Positions 1-18,565 of a stretch of DNA of 64,000 nucleotides are shown in pieces; position 1 is the first letter of the stretch; each line of letters begins with the position of its first letter. This DNA is from Pegea sp. RAD2-039 (lineage: Eukaryota; Chordata; Thaliacea; Salpida; Salpidae). The position numbers and the translations under genes were made by a program. The stretch is from the NCBI GenBank assembly GCA_034620365.1, contig JAQGEQ010000380.1, positions 1,798,001 to 1,862,000 on the forward strand, read 5' to 3'. The notes beneath the pieces were generated by a model. It was not told the DNA's origin and made no database searches. It worked only from the letters and a program-made list of their open reading frames with translations.

Positions 1-1390
1 TCTTTCGTTTAAAGAGTTTGCTTGTTTTATTCAAAATATAAACCATATTCCGTGTTTATATAAAACTTTTTGCTTTGTACGATTCGACTAATTACATTTA
101 AGTAAACAATAGCTTTACATTTGTTTTGAAGATTAATCAAGATGAGAGTTGATACTTAGAAAAATTTTAAATGGCTGAAAAGACAAAACTTATACAGAAA
201 TCGATGTTGTATACGTAGATCTTAAAGGCCACCATCTGGTGATTACCTCTTGTTGTTGACTGATCAAGTAATAAGTCTAAGAACGTCTTGTTGTTAATGC
301 AACCAATATTAGTTTTGAGGTAAGCTCTCAGAAAGGTTTATTCAAGTCCACGACTGATAGAAAAGAAATAACGATAAACCATGAGAGATAAATGAGAAAA
401 AATGAACTCGAGTATGTAAACACGAAACTTGAGCATATATAAACAAACACAGGTCATTCGCTGTGGTATTTTCTTATACACTTTCAGCTTAGTGACAGTT
501 CAGGTCTAACTTTTAACGGACATTATATTCAGTAAGCAACTAATGTGATAGATATATACAAGTTATTTTATTTTCAAAAATAACTCTTGTAAAAGTAGGA
601 ATGATTTAAAAAAATATTGTTTACCTGCCTAAGAAGTTTACGTAAAGCTTATGAGTTAATAGAATAATAAATCACAGTTGTTTGTTAGATGTAGAAGCTC
701 GCTGATAACTTTCCATGTTTGTGATAACAATAATTTTATATATATAGCTAGCATGAACTGACATCAAATTTATCATTCTATATGACATACAACAGATCTA
801 GCTCTTCTGTTGTCGCCACTATGATATCAGGTGATATACTTAAGGAAGAATTGAGGTTTTTCCAGAGTAGATTAGATGCTACAACATCATAAGATTGTAA
901 TTTTGTTTTTCAAGTTGTTTGTTTGTTATGAATTTAAATGAAGTTCTATCATCTAACTGAAAAATTATAGTTTGTAAAATTAAGTAGAAAATCTTTAAAA
1001 CTGAAGCATATTGTTGATTTTAGACAAATTAAAAATTTGATAAAATCTTTATTATAAAGAAATATAAATAAGTAAAAGTAAATCCTGTTTAGAAATAGAA
1101 TTTAATTATTTATACAGAGTTTACAAATATTGACGAGTGTTTACGTTCGATCGATTTACTATTTTATCGTTAGAGAGATACCATAAGATATATTTGATAT
1201 AAACAAATTTTATTTTTAGATATTGAAGTTAAAACTTTAATTACTGACTTCTCATGCTAGCACACCTTTAGTGATGAAAGGTTAGAAGAATATTTTGTTT
1301 AAATTAAAAGATATATCTCTTATAGAGTTATTTTACTTTAGCAATTGATTCACTGTTGATTCACAGATAAAAGTTACTGTTCTGGAATCG
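1..1390. other. Upstream flank of kinase gene, no gene seen
   Basis: A/T-rich sequence with stops in all frames and no recognisable exon. If the kinase starts at 1391, this holds its promoter and 5' UTR. An upstream coding exon is possible, because an acceptor-like CACAG at 1362-1366 leads into the ATG frame without a stop. No repeat or RNA gene was recognised. Confidence 0.4.
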
Positions 1391-5707
<4,317 letters not shown>

Positions 5708-5955
5708 AGTGTTTAACCTAAGCTGCCGAAAAATCTTCCTTATTACTCATTCTTCTGCCTTTCGTTTTTTTCTATCTAGAGGTTATTGAACAAAGTTATT
5801 ATTTATTTATGTGAAATTACCTAAGGAATTACCGATAAAAACAGCTTGATTATTTGACAATACTTTATTACTTTGTTGTTATTTTTATTGAAAATTATTT
5901 TCATTCTTTTGAAATTAATGGATTTTGTATTTGTAGCAGATTTTCACAAAAAAAA

Positions 5956-5961
5956 AATAAA
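5956..5961 (+). terminator. Candidate poly(A) signal AATAAA of kinase gene
   Basis: AATAAA about 250 bases after the TAA at 5705-5707. In such A/T-rich DNA this hexamer is frequent by chance. Confidence 0.35.
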
Positions 5962-7515
5962 AACTGAAATCAGATTATGAAAAAAAGTTTAAGGTAGTTT
6001 TTGGAAGTTGTAATCAATTGTACTAAATACTTTAGTAAAATAAATAATCAAAAATAATTCAAATGTTTCAAATTTGGTAGGTTCTTGTATCAAAATGATA
6101 TAAAAATAGATACACAAGCCATAAGAGCTTTGCTGATGCAATTCTAAAAACAGTTTTGTATCTAAATCAATCTAATATATTAAAATCTACTTATAAGGTA
6201 TATCTCATATTAAAACTTTGATTATAACTCAGATTAAAAAATTAGAAGCTACTTAGCAATAAATAACAAGCAACCACAATACTCAGAAAGTATAACCTTC
6301 TACTGAGTGCAGTTGGAAGTATACCAAACGGAAGGTTTGTCTACAAGATAATTTTTTTGATCTTATAAGTTAGCAGAGAAGTTTTTAAAGTCAAGGTATT
6401 AAATCAATTTAATAAAGATATGCGTTGATATTAAAATTAATTAATTATCATCACTTGATTATTTAATGATAGTAAATAAAAGTTTTTATCCCGCTACAAG
6501 TCAGCAAACATTCTGTTTAAAATTGTTAGGATAAAAATTCACAACTAAAAATTTCTTAAAAGGCTTTTTCTTGGTTTTGGCTTAGTGATAGATTTCAATT
6601 AAAAAAAGTTTCAATCAACAAACTTTTGTTGAAACACAAATTTTTATTTTGTAACAAATAATTCTTCACCAGATTATCAAGTCAGCATTAGGTTAAAGAA
6701 CAAACTATTGCAGTGACCGTTTGCTAAACAGCCTTATGAAATCGATAAATAATTCAGACTAAAAGAGAATTTAATTCATATAAAACTTTGAATCAAATTA
6801 ATTTGAAAACATTTATATCACTATAAAAAACAAACTCTACTTTGAGAGCAGTTTAAATTTCTTTCACAGAAGTTACGATTATCGACTGTAGCTCAGTTAA
6901 AAAAAAAACTATCTGTTGGTTTGTTCATCAGAAAAAATTTTTTGCTGGAACTTTTATTGACAAATTGTTGATAAATTACTTAAATAAAAAAACCTCTTGA
7001 TAAAAAAACTTGACAACAAATCGTAAATATTTTGTTGGTGTCGGAAACCAATAAAAAGAAGACAGATAAATACTAGAAGGTATTCGAGTAATTACATTAG
7101 TAAACGTAATAATTTCAACATAAATTTTACAAATACTTCAGTAGTTTCAACTTTACATCAGTCGTTAAAACTTTTATATCTTAATTCCAAACTTGTTGTT
7201 TATCTATTGAATTTTCTATAATAAATCCGTTGTAATATAAAAAGTTAGAATTCGCCTGAACTGATTTATTATTAATCCTGACAAATAAATAAACTAATTG
7301 ATTATTCTCTTAAAATGTGACTTCTTACAAAGTTAACCGAAGAATTGATTCAATTTGAAAAAAGATCTTGAATTGTTTTCTGAACACTATTGATAAACTT
7401 TGTAGCTATTATGTGAAGAGGTAGAAACTCTAATGATTGAAAGAACTAAACAAAAAATATTCTCTAAATTTTATTTCGATTTTATAGAAAACTTTGTTAT
7501 GAAATCAAATACAAG

Positions 7516-7521
7516 TTTATT
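7516..7521 (-). terminator. Candidate poly(A) signal of THOC1
   Basis: TTTATT on the plus strand, i.e. AATAAA on the minus strand, about 50 bases past the THOC1 stop at 7572-7570. The position is plausible; the hexamer is common by chance here. Confidence 0.4.
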
Positions 7522-7569
7522 GAGTGATTAGATTTACAACATTTCAACCAATCAGAAGACCTTAACAGA

Positions 7570-10500
7570 TTATTGAAGAGCTTTTACGGCATCACTAAAT
7601 CCAGCAGATGATAAAATACCAATAAGAGAAGTTTTAGTAGCTGCTTTGTCATTAAAATCTTGCCAAGTCACTAAAGCTTGTCGAGCCTGAAATGTGAATT
7701 AGAAAAAACTGATTTAGTTCAAATATATTCCAAATTATAGATCTTTAAATTGTTAAAATTGAAAATATTTAGTTTTAATTGTTTGCAAATTCTTACTCTC
7801 ATAACACTGTCATCTGAATCTTCTTCTATTTCTTTAATATCTTTCTCCTTCAATTGTAACATTGAAGCCAACTTCTTCCAGTTTTCAGCCACTTTTGTAG
7901 CTACGATATCTATTTCATCTCCAGTAACTTCATCAGCCACTATAAGCAAAATGTAGATTTTCATCAATACGAATTTGAAGGTTGAAAAAGACGAAGAAAA
8001 TGAAGATACATCTCTGTACCTAAAGAAGAGTTTTTATCTCCACTTTCAGTTTCATCTTCTAAGCATTCTTCATCATTTTCATCTTCTAAATCATCTCCAT
8101 TATTTTCTTCCAAAACATCTACAAAATGAAACGATCTTTGTGAACTACTACTGAACTGAGTAATCAACTTTAAAAACATGAAATAAAAACCTGTAGTCGA
8201 ATCATTCCTTCCATTTTCTTCACCACCATTATCAGTAGATGTGTTAGATGCTTGCTGCATGAGTTCATCATTATCTTGCTTCGCTGATTTCTAAGTAGAT
8301 GGAAAGATCAAATCTCACAAAATCGTCAACTTAGCAATTAGAGGATAACTTACAGGGAAACTTTTTGCCAGCTGATTAACAACAGTGCTGAGATATTTTG
8401 GAATTATTTTAAACTGTTGAAGAACAGGTTGAATTGTGAAGAACATCTCACTTCGCTGTGAGAGTAGGCGAAGAGCTTTCCATTGAAAAAAGGGATTCCT
8501 GGTGAGTCTGTTGATAAAGTAAAGTTGAGTCACGTGAGTTTATTACAAGCAAGTTTACTTGTACTGGTCTTCAATTTGATTGACTGTGTCCTCTTGTTCT
8601 GCACTTTCGGAGAAAAACTCATGAAGAGTAGGAAGATATTCTCTTTCAATAGAGCTACAAGCTTCGAAATTATCGGGACAAATAGACCAGAGTTTGGTTA
8701 GTTCAGAGCTAAAAATAAAATAAAATGAAGTGTGCCGCCTGGTGAAGGAAGTGTTTACCTTCCTAAACCCAAAGCTTGGTCGTTTATAAAGTCATCTACA
8801 ATCGATGTTTTTTCGTTTTCAACTTTTATTTTTTTAGCAGGTGGCTCTTCGGAAGATACAGGAGCAGCAGGTTTAGGATCACAACTCTTCATAAAACTTT
8901 GACATCCTTTATTCTTCCATTTCACCCAAAAGTCTTCTCTTGCAAGCAAATGCTGAAATATTGATCGAAATAATAAATTACATTATTCTTATCGCATATT
9001 GTAGTTACTTCTAAAAAAGCTTTGAAAGATTAACATTTTTAATCCAAAAAATAATACTAGGTGAGGTGGGCCAATATAGCGGCCTCAACTACAAAAACTT
9101 CTGAACCAAAATGTTTCTCAGGGTAGCTCTCTTAAAGCACCAACTTTAATTGCAAAATTCTCAAGATTATATTCAGCTATTAAAAAACGTCTTAGAGATT
9201 TGATGATTGAAGTTTGATGAGGTTGTGGTGAATTCTTCAACTTATTAAGTTAGATAAAATGCTTTTAGTTTGATGCAGATAAGTAAAGTAATTGAAATCA
9301 GGATCATTTTGTCTTTAATCGAAATCATTTAGAGACAACGTGGCAGCAAAAGATCTTAACAAGGAAGTCTTCATCATAATTTATACCACATTCAGCACAA
9401 TCGAAGCAGGGCTCTGCTATTATTGTGAATAATCACAATAAATATGAAGAAATGTAAGTTCTCTTGCTTACATATTGAAAACAAGAAGAAATAATAATAT
9501 CAACTTTATAATCTAATATAGTTTCAAATATTTTAGATATATTTCCATCTTCAGACCTTATAATCAGCAACATATAATTAAAAACTATTAAAGTGAACTC
9601 ATTAATATTGCTTCAAGGTCTGGAAAACTGAGTTTAAATGATTGTTGCAACGAGTAACTTTAGTTCGAATGGACAGTAAAACTTGGAAGTCTTATTCTAA
9701 TTCAATAAATCACTTTTGTATATATTCTAATTGCATTTAAGAATTAAGACATTAAAGAAATATATCTAAAAATGAGAAGGAATTAAATGAAGTATTTAAT
9801 TTCGAAATAAAACATATTTTACTTTAATATAAGCGGCAAATCTCTTCCCCATTGGAGGAGTTTCCTCTATTAAACTGTAAACTTGCGTTTCAGTTTCACT
9901 AATCCACTTCTTTTGATCATCATCCAAGACTAAGTTATTTCTGAAGATCATAAAAATTTAAATATTAAAAAAATCAGTAAATAATTTACGAGTAAATATC
10001 TTGAGTCGTAAAAATTATTCAAAATCAAAAAGTACCCCTTAAATTTGATAGTTCCAGTCAGATAACGAAATAAAATAAGAATCTGGATAAGAATTTGTCG
10101 TCGGAACATAACATCACTCAACTGTAGGTCCGTCAGTTTTTCTGATGTTAAAAACTTTGGAAAATATGATCTGGAAACAGAGAAAGCGTCTAAATAGCTG
10201 GTTGAGAAATGAGATTTGTTTAATAGTTTATGAAACGAGGCACAAAATTACGTTTTGTGTTTTGAGTTTGAAATATTTCCAACTGCAACAACTTCAATTT
10301 TATAACTTGAAAGAACTTTTAGAACTGATTCAGAATTCTACAAAAATAAATTAATATTTTTAATTTTAACAACATATTTAAGTATAATCAAATTTTGCAT
10401 ACACTAAAAAACAAATATTTGAATTAGATCAACTTGTAAATTGGATTTATTCAGATTAAAAAATCAGCTTACTTCAACAAAACTATCCCATAAATCTTTA

Positions 10501-11834
10501 GTATAGCATTGGACTGGATATCGAAAGATGTCTTGCAGATTCCAAATATTTGAATACAGTTTATAATCAACATTGCTAAATAGAATTGAAATTACTGAAG
10601 GTTAAATTGACTTTGTTTATAATGAAGATAGCAAACAGGTGACTTCATCTTTTATTTGTACCTAAGTTTTTCTTGGCAACTTTCGTCCGTTTCCATTTCT
10701 TCTTCATCTGTTGCAGTGTTATTTAAGGTAGTATCATTCTTACTCTTGTTGAAAACAGTTATATTTTCCACATTAAACTGACTAACCTGAACAAACATTC
10801 AGGTTTAATTGCAATAACAGGATATGTTAATTTTATACACTAATATCAATTTATGACTTACCAGATTCAAAGCAGATTTCTCATCTAATGGAAAGAGTCT
10901 TGCAAGAAACAACTGAATTCGTCCACAGAAAACTGTATTTCGTGACTGAGAAAGTCTTCTTAAAAGATCATTGCACATTCTTAGCAGATAGTTCTTTCCT
11001 TTTACATATAATCAATATTAAATATATACTTCAGCTAAATAATGTTTTTATCAATAAATAAAAACTCATCTGTTTAATACATCTAATTTAACTAATGTTT
11101 TTATAAAATATCCAATTATCCTGATATAAAGGCAAAGTTTATTCATTTGTCTAAACTTTTAGAAAAAAGTGAAAATAATGAGTCTGTTAATAAAACTTTA
11201 GTAAATTTTGCTCAAAAATACCTGCATTATAAAAAAAAGGAGATTTCCAAACAGATACACCTTCTTCAATATAAGTAAAAACTCCATCACATAAATCTAA
11301 AGTTAGACAGTCCAAAATATCTCCAAGTAGTACAAATGGCATATTAGGGGAGCAAGAACCTTTCATAAGATAAATACTAGCTTAGAAAAACTTAAAGAAT
11401 AAAATTGTATTTGAAAAAAACAAGAATGCTACTTATAAAAATTATTTCTAAGTTTCAACAAACCACATTAAACTGTGATAATAATTTTATTTAAATTACC
11501 ACTTTTTGCTACATTGATGCAAAGTGAAACAATTTTTAAAGTTTCTTCTTTCAGGTCTGAGTCATCTTGACATTGCTCAATTTTACAACGTGAAAGATCA
11601 CGAAGAATTTGATCAACAGCAGTTCTTCTTTCAAGATCTGCACCAGTGTAATTTTGAAAAAAGTTTGTAAATGAAGACAAGTCCTCAAAGTTATCAACGG
11701 AAAGTAATTTTTCAAGTTGAACCTACAAAAATGTTAAATATTCAACAAAAAGATGATAAAAGAGAATATATTCCAACACCAACTTTGAACTTTTGTCTTG
11801 CAATGTTGAATATGAAAGCTGTTGGTTCTGACAT
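7570..11834 (-). CDS. THOC1: THO complex subunit 1 (THOC1/HPR1) with C-terminal death domain, 16 exons, 692 aa
   Basis: Exons, 5' to 3': 11834-11778, 11722-11500, 11359-11222, 10998-10862, 10786-10662, 10575-10473, 10337-10252, 10170-10036, 9940-9823, 8952-8759, 8708-8559, 8507-8354, 8290-8191, 8118-8020, 7939-7797, 7686-7570. All phases fit. Length is close to vertebrate THOC1 (about 657 aa). Recognisable family blocks: PFVLLGDILDCL, NYLLRMCNDLLRRLSQ, FCGRIQLFLARLFPL, YSNIWNLQDIFRYPVQCY, LTSEKLTDLQLSD, KLWSICPDN, WKALRLLSQRS. A basic PAKKIKVE segment (about 412-419) may be a nuclear signal. An acidic linker covers about 540-606, and a death domain about 609-692 (WKKLASMLQLKEKDI...). Known: THO/TREX couples transcription to mRNA export and limits R-loops in the nucleus. 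The exon 1 donor could lie a few bases either side. Identity is firm. Confidence 0.95.
8953..9822 (-). other. THOC1 intron 9 (870 bp), no gene
   Basis: Longest THOC1 intron. A short G+C-richer stretch near 9060-9095 (GTGGGCC, GCGGCC) may be repeat debris but is not recognised. The rest is A/T-rich. Confidence 0.5.
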
Positions 11835-14800
11835 TATTCTAAATTGAAACTTCTGAAAATTGAAATATGATTTTATAATAAAAAAAATTATATTATTATA
11901 ATATAAACATATCAATTTTATCATGCAAAATTGAAAATGTTTGTTGGATAAATAGATGCTGCACTTTTTATCAAATATATTTCTAATAATTTGTGGAACA
12001 TAATTTAAATTCTTTTAAAATAACTATTGCCAAATAAATAGTCTTTATATAAAGTAACATTACTACTAAATATTATATATCACAAATGAATACATAGTTA
12101 ATAAAACAAGGATTATTTGTTACAAAATTATAGTTAAATAAAATTTAATTTTAAAGTAAAAGCTATTTATAAGATTTCTAGGGAAAAAAATTTTCACCAT
12201 ATTTTTGGTGTTATAAAAAATTGCTTTGACTATAAATTGACTTATTAATTTAGATTTTGAAAAAATGATTCTTATTAAAACTTATTATCAAATGGATAAT
12301 TATTTTTCACACTAAATAATATTGTAAACTGAAAAATTGTTTATTTATGATAATTTAAAAACATAAGTTTTTACTAAAACCCTAATACAATAAAGCAAAC
12401 AGTTTATATGCCCAGCTTAATAAATTAAATATCTAATCAATAAATGCTGTAAGAAGATAATTATTATAGCTTTAAAAATAATAAGCTTTAACTCAATTTG
12501 AAATTCGACACATTCATTTTTAACAAACTTGTATGATTAAATACAAAATGATAAAAATTGGCTTATCGAAAAAAGTCAATGATTATTTCGCCATTTGTAA
12601 AACTCGTTTTATAAGTTTTTTGTTAAACAAAAACTATATTTTTAACAAAAAAAATATGTAATAAACAATTTATAGAAAAAATAAAGTTGTATTTATGACT
12701 CTGTCTAATAATAAATGATGAAGTTTCTATTTACTTGTTTATTAACGATCTACAATCTGAACATAATAATAAATTGCCAAAAGCGAACATGGCTTACATG
12801 ATAACTATACAGTTGTTAGGAAATAAACATTAATGAGTATTAAGCACTCTTTTCTAGTAACTTATCAAAAGAATCACAGTATAAGATTATAATAATTTTA
12901 AATGATCCAGCATTTTTTGAGCTGAATTCAATAATTTTGACCGGAAAGAATCTTCCAACAACAGTTGATGGATTTCAAAGAGCCATAAAAGTAATTTGTT
13001 TATTCATTACTACTTTGAAAATTTAATGACCTGACTTTCATTCGGTTTGGTTTTGATAAATTAAGTAGAAGTGACTTTCTATTAGATTTGTTTGAATTAC
13101 TATTTTGCAAATAAAAGATACATGTAGTAAGAGTTATTGAATTAACTGAGCTACTAGCAGTTTGAATTATTTTTCTCATGATTTATAGCCACAAACTTCC
13201 TTCTAAAAGTAATATTTTGTATCTCTTCAATATATTATTCATAGGTCACTTGCGTATAGTATACAAAATAGCTATTTATAAGTATGGCGGCCAAATTAAT
13301 TAGTGGCGAAAGAAATTGGCTAAATATCAATATCAATTTTGCTTTCCACGCGTGAGATAGAAACCCATCTCGATGTTAAAGATATGATACACCGCGATAT
13401 GTAACGTAACTTTACGACCACGGAAAGTATCTTTCCATTTATGCATAAATCGTGTCACTGTCTTGTGGTTACTTTGGGCGAAACAGAGTCCGTGGGATTA
13501 AATCTAGACATAAAATCTATAATATGCTGACTTTTATATCAATGTCCCAAGTCACTAGATCATGTCACCAAACATCAGGCTTAAAGATCCTCTAAAGATG
13601 CACTATATTGGAATCTCTTTCAAAATCCGAAAAAGTCTGTTAACTTTCTTTGGCTTATGAAGCTCAGTCAAAAGTTATGTTAATTAAAAATAAACTAAAC
13701 GCTCTTATTTACGCTTTTGCAAGTAAGAAGTTTCGATTGCACAGCTTTTCTATACTTTTTTGATTTATTTAAAGCTTTAACAAAATTTCACCAAAACCGA
13801 ATATTGATAGAAATTAATAAAAAAGAACTATGAAAAGAATAAATGACATTCAACTTTTATCTAACTTAGAAACTCTAATAATAACGCTGAAATAAAAATA
13901 TTTTGATTTGCGTGAGAAAATTGAATACAGGTAGGTAGCTTTATTGTTAGGAACCTTGTTTCGTAATTCAAATATTTTATTATTATTGAAACTGACTTTA
14001 ATGTATTTACAATTATGTAATAATAATATAATCGGGTTTTAATTTATAAAAACCACAAATGTCTTTCTTTCTACATATACTCAAATACAAATCTTGAAAT
14101 AAACTCGTTAAATTGGTCAAGATAAGTATTTTGACTAATAGCAACAAAGACTTGTTCGAATAAACAAGTCAAATCATTGGTGAATTTACAATCAGATAAA
14201 AACTTGATAAACTTTCTGTGCGAGAAAATTTTTTTTCTAATTATTCAAAATAAATAAAAAATATTTTGAAGCTTCTTATAATGTTTAAGTTTTAAATTGA
14301 ATTTTTGATATCCTAAAGGCACAATATTTTTTGCTTGAAATAGCTTCTAAGTATTAAGTATTAAAAATAAAATAATTTTCCAAATCAGTTTATTCATTTA
14401 TAAAACTGTTTCGTCAATTCAATAAAAAATTATGTTTTTTTTAGTTCGTGACGCTTTGTAGTTCGCCAACTTTAGTTGTAATATGTTGCTTGCAATCATT
14501 TCGGATAAGGATGATAAAGTCGGCTGAATAAGTTTGAAATACTGTTGTAATCGATTTTACTACAAAAAAGAACTTAAACAGAATTTATACTTTTATTTCG
14601 GTGAAAAGAAGTTTTCTGATTTTACTGTAATTTGAATTCCATTTAAAAAGAGATTTTTTTCATTACTCTTCCATATATTTACAACATTTTGGTTTAATTT
14701 GAAGAAGAACCACCAAAGGTTTTGAAATCTATCAAAATGATATTCATAAATCTTTGAAGAATTTATAGACTTCCAGTGAAAATAATATATTTCTGAAATA

Positions 14801-15939
14801 AAATCTCCACTGAGAAAGCTTAATATTTTGAAATGACTAAAAACTGTAAAAAAATAAATTTTAAGTATAAAATATTAACGAGCACAAAAGAATAAACTAC
14901 TTCAGGCCAAAATGCTTTATCAAAATTTAAATATTTCAAGGTTTAACGGTTTGAAGTTTCTATCTTTAAGATTAAAAGATTTAAAAAAAACTTTAAGTAT
15001 TTGATTAAATAATTAAAGTTAAGAATTTTGAAACAATTTTTTTTGACAATTTTGACATGAGCTCAATCGTAGAAACTTCTTAAGAGTTCTTTCTTATTAA
15101 AAGTAGTTTTTATAGCTGTCAACATATCTCATTTACTGAAACTGATTTTACCTGAAAGTATTTCAAGCAAGATTAAAATATACTTTTTCGCTTACCTAGC
15201 AAAAAAGATTTTTAAAGTAAATAAAACATTAGAATTTAAAACATACAAAAAGATTAAGAAAGGTCAACAAAAGGTAGAATAATTTGAAAGATTTTATCAT
15301 ATTAGAGCCACGTTTAGATCATTTTTTAGCTAAAATTTAGTTTCTAACTAATTTTTAATTTCTAAACTTTTGTGAATACTAACAAAATTTCGAGTAATAA
15401 TTTTTTTCAATCAACTATTATAACTTGTTTACTTTATTTTGTAGTTATATTCTAATAATATTTACCAAAGATGTATTAACAAATGTAGAACTTGAAGTAA
15501 CAAAATTATTTTAAAAAGTCAAATTTTGCTTGACAATTTAATTGATTAATGATTAAAAAAAATGTCAGCTTTTGATTTGCAAGCATATCTCATACTCAAG
15601 AAAAAATAAAAAATATTTCAAATGAAACCTTTAAATGGAATTTTGAAATCCAAAAACTTTTACATTTTAAGATTGATCAAATCTCCAATACTTAGATTTT
15701 AAGTAATATTTCAGACTTGAATAGTAAACCACCAACGCTAGGTGCTGGTAAAGAGTCTGAGATAAATGCAAGTTCAAAATTTCAGCTTAAATCGAAGAAA
15801 AAAGAAGGCAAAACATTAGAACAGGTTTTGAGCGTAGAAGTTAGCGAGTTTTACCAAAGCAAGCTCATTGTTGCTATATGTTCTAGTAGAGGGAAGACTA
15901 GAAATTCTACTTAATTCATTTATTTGTTATTTGTGTACG
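11835..15939. other. Upstream flank of THOC1; intergenic, no gene supported
   Basis: A/T-rich sequence with stops in every frame. About 13250-13520 is richer in G+C and CpG; it holds an ATGGCGGCC start at 13284 that stops after 23 codons and has no convincing splice donor. This could be an old repeat or a regulatory island. Nothing else recognised. Confidence 0.5.
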
Positions 15940-16036
15940 ATGGTACTGAATCGAAAACAGTCTAATACTTTTCAATCTACATCATTTATTTTTTGGCTTT
16001 GTCTTCAACTTATATTGGGCAAAAATACTTACTCAG
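15940..16036 (+). CDS. Possible alternative first coding exon (signal peptide) of the DCBLD-like gene
   Basis: ATG at 15940 has A at -3 and G at +4 (favourable start context). It opens 32 codons with a hydrophobic stretch FIFWLCLQLILG, then ends CTCAG|GTTAGT at phase 1. A phase-1 acceptor (TTATTTTCTTGCAG|CT, ending 25137) lies inside the 5' part of the exon that otherwise starts at 25056. Joining the two gives GKNTYS-ASSPCSYF, a secreted-type start directly followed by the first CUB cysteine, for a protein of about 1012 aa. The alternative start at 25056 also encodes a plausible signal peptide, so this may be an alternative promoter or a coincidence. It is about 9 kb from the next exon. Confidence 0.35.
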
Positions 16037-18565
16037 GTTAGTTTATTGATTTGTATATCAAATTCTTATATTATTTAAAAAGGTTTATTTTGAGACATAT
16101 AAAATTAAAGGAGATCTAAATGTTTGTTTTATTTGTACCAAAATCTTGGCGACATTTAGTAGTGAGTATTGATAACTTGTCAATTTATTGAAAGCTTTGA
16201 AAAATAAGCTTGGTTTATTGTTCGACATTTAGTTTTTACGAAAATAAAGCTGTAAACAAGTAAATGTAATCCAACCTTTTCCTGTAACTTTCATATAATT
16301 GTGACATGGTGTTATTTTTAAATTGTTTATAAATGAGTAAAACTTTTCCAACTTTAAGCTGTAACATAAAAAGTTTATTCTTTATATATCAATGGTAATG
16401 AATGTTTAGAATCCTTCAATGCTAAGTATCTTGAATACTTTAGGTCAGATACTAGTCTGCTACAATTATTACTGTTTGTAAAACTTAGCCCTAAAGGCGT
16501 TTTTATTTTTACTTGTCGCTCTTGTAATTTTTCTATTCAATAGACTCAATTCAAAAAAAAGTTAATTATGTGTTATCAGTTGCTAATAGTACTAAATGTA
16601 GACTTAATTTATTGATTTTGAATTATAGGTGAAACATATACACACAAAATACTGAAAAGAGTCAGCTTTACCATATTCTATTAAGAAATTTACATAACTA
16701 ATCACAAAATTAAATTTAACATTTTTAAAAAGCTGTTAATTCATTATGTTAGAATTTCTAAACTATTGCTTTGTAATACTAATATCCTACAAACTAACTT
16801 AGTCAATACATTTCTCTGTGAAAAATGATATTATGTCATGTATATGATCATTATAAATTACAGTTGACACAATGAAAAATTAAACAAACTTTTGTAAATA
16901 ATAGTTTAAAGAAATTAACGTGAAACCAAATTTGCTTTTTATCGAGAAGTGACCCAGTTTTTGTCGGAATTATATTTTGAACGTAAACTAACTTAGAGTC
17001 ATTAAATAAGAAGTTACTTTATCGTGAAAGAATAAGAAAAATATAAAATAAATAAAAAAAAAGTTCTAAAAATCCAGTTTTTATTTAAACAAAATTTGAT
17101 TAAAAAATTTATTATAAAGAATTTCACAAAACAATTTGCTCTTTTTTAAATCTTTAGAAATTGTGGTATTTGTATAAAACATCAATAATTTAATATTTTC
17201 TTATTTTTTACGGTTGATATCACAATTGTAGGATATATTTTGAAAACTCATGATTCATAAATGAAATAACTTTTTTTATTAAATTAAACTTTTTTGACAA
17301 AAGTTTTGTAGATTTTCATGTAATTACAATATTTATGAAAATGTTATCTTTTCGGGTTTGTAAAAAGTTAGAGGGTTTTAGATTTAATATAAATAAATAA
17401 TTTTTTAGTTGATTAATAGTTGCCGAATTAATTGATTTTATTTTATTTCATCTTTCTATATTATTCAAGCTATGAATTTTAAGTATAAACTTGACATATA
17501 ATTACAAAACTACTGAATGCTTGAATAAAACTGCTGAGATTTTAGTCAAATTTTCTTTGACATTTTTTAATAATGGATGTAAAACATTTCCAACTTTGCC
17601 TAAACTTAGTGCATGATTATTGGTTGAAAAAAGCATTACTGTCATAAAACGACACTAGTGCTAATCTAACGCAAGTACAAAAATATCAAAAATACAATAT
17701 CTCAAGCTAAGAGATACTATTGATTTTATTTTTTCTACACTTATTATCGTTTTCAAATCTTTAATAAACATATATATATTGTACCTTTGAGAAATTTAGT
17801 TCAATATTTTTATATTTTAGTTTTGATCAGAAACTATTTGAGAAGTGTATGTTTAGATATACGACTTTGACAAAAATGTTGACAGTGCCTTAGATATAGT
17901 TTCTATCATCATTAAAAGTAATTGGTTAAGTTCAAGATGAAGATATTCATTAAGTTACCTTAAAAATTTGACAGAATAAACCAAGTTTAGTATTTATGTT
18001 TATATATAAGTTTTTTGATAATTATTTAGTTCAAAACAAATAAAAAAGTCTCAGAGTTCCTTTTTCAAAATTAAAAAAAGTATAGTGGTAAAAATTAAAA
18101 GATTTTACTTAATAATCATTCATACTTATACAAAGAAAGAAAGATTCTATTTAAGTTCAAAACTCATTTAGATGATAAATGTAAGTAAGAACGTTCTTCT
18201 TAGACATCATCATTTCTTTGACTATTAAAAGTTGATTGAAGAGTTATCATATTCAATTATCATATTTTTATCGTTATAGTCAAGCTCTATAATTGTAAAT
18301 TTAAAAATCCAATTAATTAAGATTATCTAAAAATTATCTAAATTTACTACAAATGCTTAGTAATGCCAATTCAAAACAAAGTTTATTTAAACAAAATTAT
18401 TGTTTAACCTGAACTAAATTAAATTATTCCATTAGTATAATCTTGAAAATAAAAATTGCCTGCCTTAAAAACTAGATAATCATTTTTAACTTAAATCCCT
18501 AAAGTATTCGTTAAATTTAAAGCTACTTGCTTCATTAATCAACAATTACTTTTATGCTACTATGC
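16037..18565. other. Intergenic, or first intron of the DCBLD gene; nothing recognised
   Basis: A/T-rich sequence with frequent stops and no exon, repeat or RNA gene recognised. It would be intronic if the exon at 15940 is real. Confidence 0.5.

Larger units (their letters stand above)
5708..7569. other. Intergenic region between convergent kinase and THOC1 genes
   Basis: Contains the 3' ends of both genes. Sequence is A/T-rich with homopolymer runs and many stops; no coding exon or repeat recognised. Confidence 0.6.

Noticed and set aside
7750-7956. 68-codon plus-strand open frame
   Set aside because: Antisense of the THOC1 death-domain exon.
15717-15914. 65-codon open frame just upstream of the possible signal-peptide exon
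   Set aside because: Lys/Ser-rich with no domain; more likely 5' UTR of that exon or chance.
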